Of a stretch of DNA of 7,275 nt, positions 5,603 through 7,275 are shown one piece after another. Source of the stretch: Tannerella sp. (GTDB lineage: Bacteria > Bacteroidota > Bacteroidia > Bacteroidales > Tannerellaceae); assembly GCA_031269635.1 (NCBI GenBank), contig JAISYY010000258.1, positions 1 to 7,275 of the forward strand, read 5' to 3'. The translations under genes and the position numbers were made by a program. A model generated the notes under the pieces. It searched no databases. It was not told the DNA's origin and saw only the letters and a list, made by a program, of their open reading frames with translations. The number at the start of each line of letters is the position of its first letter. Within the stretch, counting starts at the first letter, position 1.

Positions 5603-5927
5603 TAAAAAACAATTAAATTGGAGTAAAATTGAGAAGCTTCCAACAGCCAATAAAATGCTGGATGATTTATATGGAAAAGAAGGTTCTTCTGAAAGAGAAA
5701 TATTCAAAAAAGAAGCCTATGCTTATTATACCGGTCAAATCATAGAGCAAGCAAGAAAAGAAGCTAAAATGACACAAACAGAACTTGCACAGAAAATAGG
5801 GAGTAGCAAATCATACATATCAAGGGTAGAAACAGGACGAACAGAGCCTAAAGTATCTACTTTTTATCGCATTGCTTCTGCATTAGGACGTTTCGTTGAA
5901 TTAAATCCGGTATATTCACAACGATGA
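5586..5927 (+). CDS. higA: HigA-type antitoxin, XRE-family HTH regulator
   Basis: The 113-aa protein starts at ATG 5586 behind AAGGAGG and overlaps the toxin gene by 17 bases. Residues 52-105 form an XRE/Cro-type helix-turn-helix: IIEQARKEAKMTQTELAQKIGSS (52-74), then recognition helix KSYISRVETGR (75-85) and closing EPKVSTFYRIASALGR (87-102). The N-terminal 50 residues, with LYGKEG...FKKEAYAYY, are the part expected to bind and neutralise HigB. It should repress its own promoter at the inverted repeat 5208-5233, the standard arrangement for HigBA. The stop codon lies inside the left arm of the hairpin at 5923-5950. The pair may stabilise the prophage or act in defence by abortive infection; the sequence does not decide. 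Confidence 0.87.
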   Translation: MGTTIDKKQLNWSKIEKLPTANKMLDDLYGKEGSSEREIFKKEAYAYYTGQIIEQARKEAKMTQTELAQKIGSSKSYISRVETGRTEPKVSTFYRIASALGRFVELNPVYSQR

Positions 5928-5950
5928 AGCCCTGATTAACGGGCTTCATC
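5923..5950. terminator. Perfect 10-bp hairpin closing the cassette
   Basis: GATGAAGCCC (5923-5932) is exactly reverse-complementary to GGGCTTCATC (5941-5950) around an eight-base loop. It overlaps the antitoxin stop codon (TGA 5925-5927). There is no T-run on either side, so it is not a classical intrinsic terminator. It could still end plus-strand transcription, shield against the convergent minus-strand operon, or stabilise the 3' end. Confidence 0.6.
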
Positions 5951-6016
5951 ATTCATCAACTTGATTATCACTCAATCAGAAATATTTTTAACACAATCAC
6001 TTGTAATAAACGACTA

Positions 6017-6139
6017 TTAAAAAGTTTTTTTGTAACTAAAAATCAGTTGAGCGCAGTTTGGTATTGTGAAATAAAATGATTGTCTTTGTCCTGCGTTTCG
6101 ATTACGGCGGCTTCGGCCGCTGTTTTCATTTTCTTCCAT
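6017..6139 (-). CDS. Small ORF (40 aa), possibly a truncated phage gene
   Basis: ATG 6139-6137 lies two bases after the stop of the large upstream protein and is preceded by GGAGG (6151-6147) at seven-base spacing, the best Shine-Dalgarno on the minus strand. The reading frame gives 40 residues to TAA at 6019-6017. Residues 1-20 are polar and basic (MEENENSGRSRRNRNAGQRQ), the rest hydrophobic (SFYFTIPNCAQLIFSYKK). DNA turns from GC-rich (start, about 6090-6125) to AT-rich (after about 6080), which suggests that the beginning of an original phage gene was joined to foreign cassette DNA and lost its natural end. It could also be a genuine small protein. No function is recognised. Confidence 0.45.
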   Translation of the reverse strand: MEENENSGRSRRNRNAGQRQSFYFTIPNCAQLIFSYKKTF

Positions 6140-6141
6140 AT

Positions 6142-7275
6142 TCAGTCCTCCAAAACCTGCTTCCCGGTCTTATTCATCTCAATCACCTTCCGTTTAAGCC
6201 CCGCAATCTCAATTTCCATATCCTTTTGCGCCTGCCCCTGCAATTCATCAAGCATACCTTCCATCTGTTTGATTTGGCGAATAAGGCCGGACAGTTCCCA
6301 ATGTTCAGGAGTGCCGAGTTTGCCGGCTTTCTCATTATACTCTTTTACCCTCCCGTTCAGTTCTGTTACCTTTTGCGCGAGTTCAACAATCCCGATTTTC
6401 CCGCTTGCTGCATCCTGCTGCAGTCTGCCCCGTTCGATTCCTGTTTCTTTAATCCCTTTATGATATTGTTTCATCAGGGTACTGTTCTCCGATATTTTAT
6501 TTGCCACCTTGCGGTACATGGATTCCTCATTCTGCCCAATCGGCGATAAATCGCTTTCCGGCACATAAAACCCGCGGAAAGGAGTATCCCGTACCTTTAC
6601 CTCTTCGTCGGGAAGAATACCCTTGTATGCCGAATCCAAAGTCTGGGATATGGTTGTGTACAGCCCCCCGAAATAACCGCTTAACAGATGTTGCGCCTCG
6701 TCCGGATTAAAACTCAGCACTCCTTTTTTGGCCCCGTCGCCACCGGTTGCATGGTCTGTCAGTTTGGCAAAATCAACGAGGAACGACGGCGCATAGGCTT
6801 CGCCTTTCCTGTTTATGCGTATCTTTTTATATCCGGGAAGCGCGTCGTTTGCCCACTGGTTAAGAAACGGCAAATTCCTGAAATCCCTGTTAACCGCAAT
6901 CTGCGCTATCGGTTTGGCGACGTCCGGTAAAACCCCGGCTACGGCAGTTTTACCCGCTTCTTCCCAGCCGTCGGTAAACACATCCGCCGATGCGGCTGCA
7001 AGCGGGGTAATCGGGCTGTTGGGTATCAGGTCGGTAATCTTAATGGCAGAATCAAGGAAAGCATCCCCGCCGGATTTCTTTCCCATAATGGCCGCCATAA
7101 CATTGTCGCCCATTGCATGAAATACCCGCAATTCGTGCGGAAGCGGTATTTTGGCAAATCCTTTCCACGTCCAGATACAAAGGTTACTTTGCCTGTCCCA
7201 CTCCGGCAGATTCCAGTATGCTTCTTCCGCATCGTCGCCGCCAAGCAGCGCAGCCACAAGCGGCATTATCGCGCC
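6142..7275 (-). CDS. C-terminal part of large LPD38-like phage protein (N-terminus off the window)
   Basis: The frame is open through the right edge (the four codons before and including ATG 7266 read Gly-Ala-Ile-Met with no stop), so this is the C-terminal 377 residues of a longer protein; ATG 7266 is probably internal. The first about 180 visible residues, with KIPLPHELRVFHAMGDN, a block of PITPLAAAS, PIAQIAVNRDFRNLP and later a GYFGGLYTTISQTLD segment, resemble 'large polyvalent protein-associated domain 38' (LPD38, recognised by eye). In phages this kind of domain occurs at the end of very large proteins thought to be packaged in the head and ejected with DNA. The last about 120 residues are helical and coiled-coil-like (KVTELNGRVKEYNEKAG..., GLKRKVIEMN). 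It ends TGA at 6144-6142, two bases before the next start. An internal virion or ejection role is inference. Confidence 0.65.
   Translation of the reverse strand, partial: GAIMPLVAALLGGDDAEEAYWNLPEWDRQSNLCIWTWKGFAKIPLPHELRVFHAMGDNVMAAIMGKKSGGDAFLDSAIKITDLIPNSPITPLAAASADVFTDGWEEAGKTAVAGVLPDVAKPIAQIAVNRDFRNLPFLNQWANDALPGYKKIRINRKGEAYAPSFLVDFAKLTDHATGGDGAKKGVLSFNPDEAQHLLSGYFGGLYTTISQTLDSAYKGILPDEEVKVRDTPFRGFYVPESDLSPIGQNEESMYRKVANKISENSTLMKQYHKGIKETGIERGRLQQDAASGKIGIVELAQKVTELNGRVKEYNEKAGKLGTPEHWELSGLIRQIKQMEGMLDELQGQAQKDMEIEIAGLKRKVIEMNKTGKQVLED

Noticed and set aside
5194..6030. AAAGTTTTTT on both sides of the toxin-antitoxin genes (5194-5203 and 6021-6030) as an insertion-site duplication
   Set aside because: Ten bases of A/T-rich sequence can match by chance in this composition, and no terminal inverted repeats or recombinase are present.
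6076..7120. Several plus-strand ORFs opposite the LPD38-like gene
   Set aside because: Shadow frames with no start signals or family features; the minus-strand frame is open throughout and protein-like.
1..7275. tRNA genes, CRISPR arrays, insertion sequences or integrase
   Set aside because: No cloverleaf-like arms, regularly spaced repeats, transposase or recombinase motifs were seen on reading both strands.

Overview
The window looks like the virion-structure region of a tailed bacteriophage or prophage of a Bacteroidales host (Bacteroides/Parabacteroides type). Two promoters on the plus strand carry the Bacteroidota -7 element TAnnTTTG, most genes lack a Shine-Dalgarno sequence, and the capsid-type proteins resemble those of Bacteroidales phages. 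No integrase, attachment site or host gene is visible, so lytic or temperate state cannot be read directly. Family names come from motifs recognised by eye; no database search was possible.

Layout. The structural genes are on the minus strand and are read right to left. At the right edge (6142-7275) is the C-terminal part of a large protein resembling the LPD38 'large polyvalent protein' family. Two bases after it comes a 40-codon ORF (6017-6139) with a good ribosome binding site. After an interruption follow a scaffold-like acidic protein (3348-4139), an HK97-fold/SU10-like major capsid protein with an unusual signal-peptide-like N-terminus (1959-3329), a 126-aa small head protein candidate (1568-1948), a strong intrinsic terminator (1501-1546), a head-tail connector candidate (786-1493), and a tail-fibre-like protein with a Pro-Thr linker that runs off the left edge (1-781).

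The interruption (about 4200-6010) is a four-gene cassette on the opposite strand with its own promoters. A 131-aa basic protein of unknown function (4294-4689) overlaps by ATGA a six-helix rhomboid-type intramembrane protease (4686-5186). The rhomboid keeps the catalytic Ser/His and the supporting His and Asn at spacings close to those of E. coli GlpG. Behind it is a HigB/HigA-type toxin-antitoxin pair (5249-5602, 5586-5927) with its own promoter and operator-like inverted repeat, closed by a perfect 10-bp hairpin at 5923-5950. The cassette is visibly more AT-rich than the structural genes and looks like a 'moron' insertion.

How the parts may work together. The minus-strand genes form a head-assembly series (internal or ejected protein, scaffold, capsid, head completion, fibre). 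The terminator after the capsid pair could set capsid output above that of the downstream genes. The plus-strand cassette can be expressed independently of the lytic programme and is the most likely site of a lysogenic-conversion, superinfection-exclusion or defence function. That role is inference.
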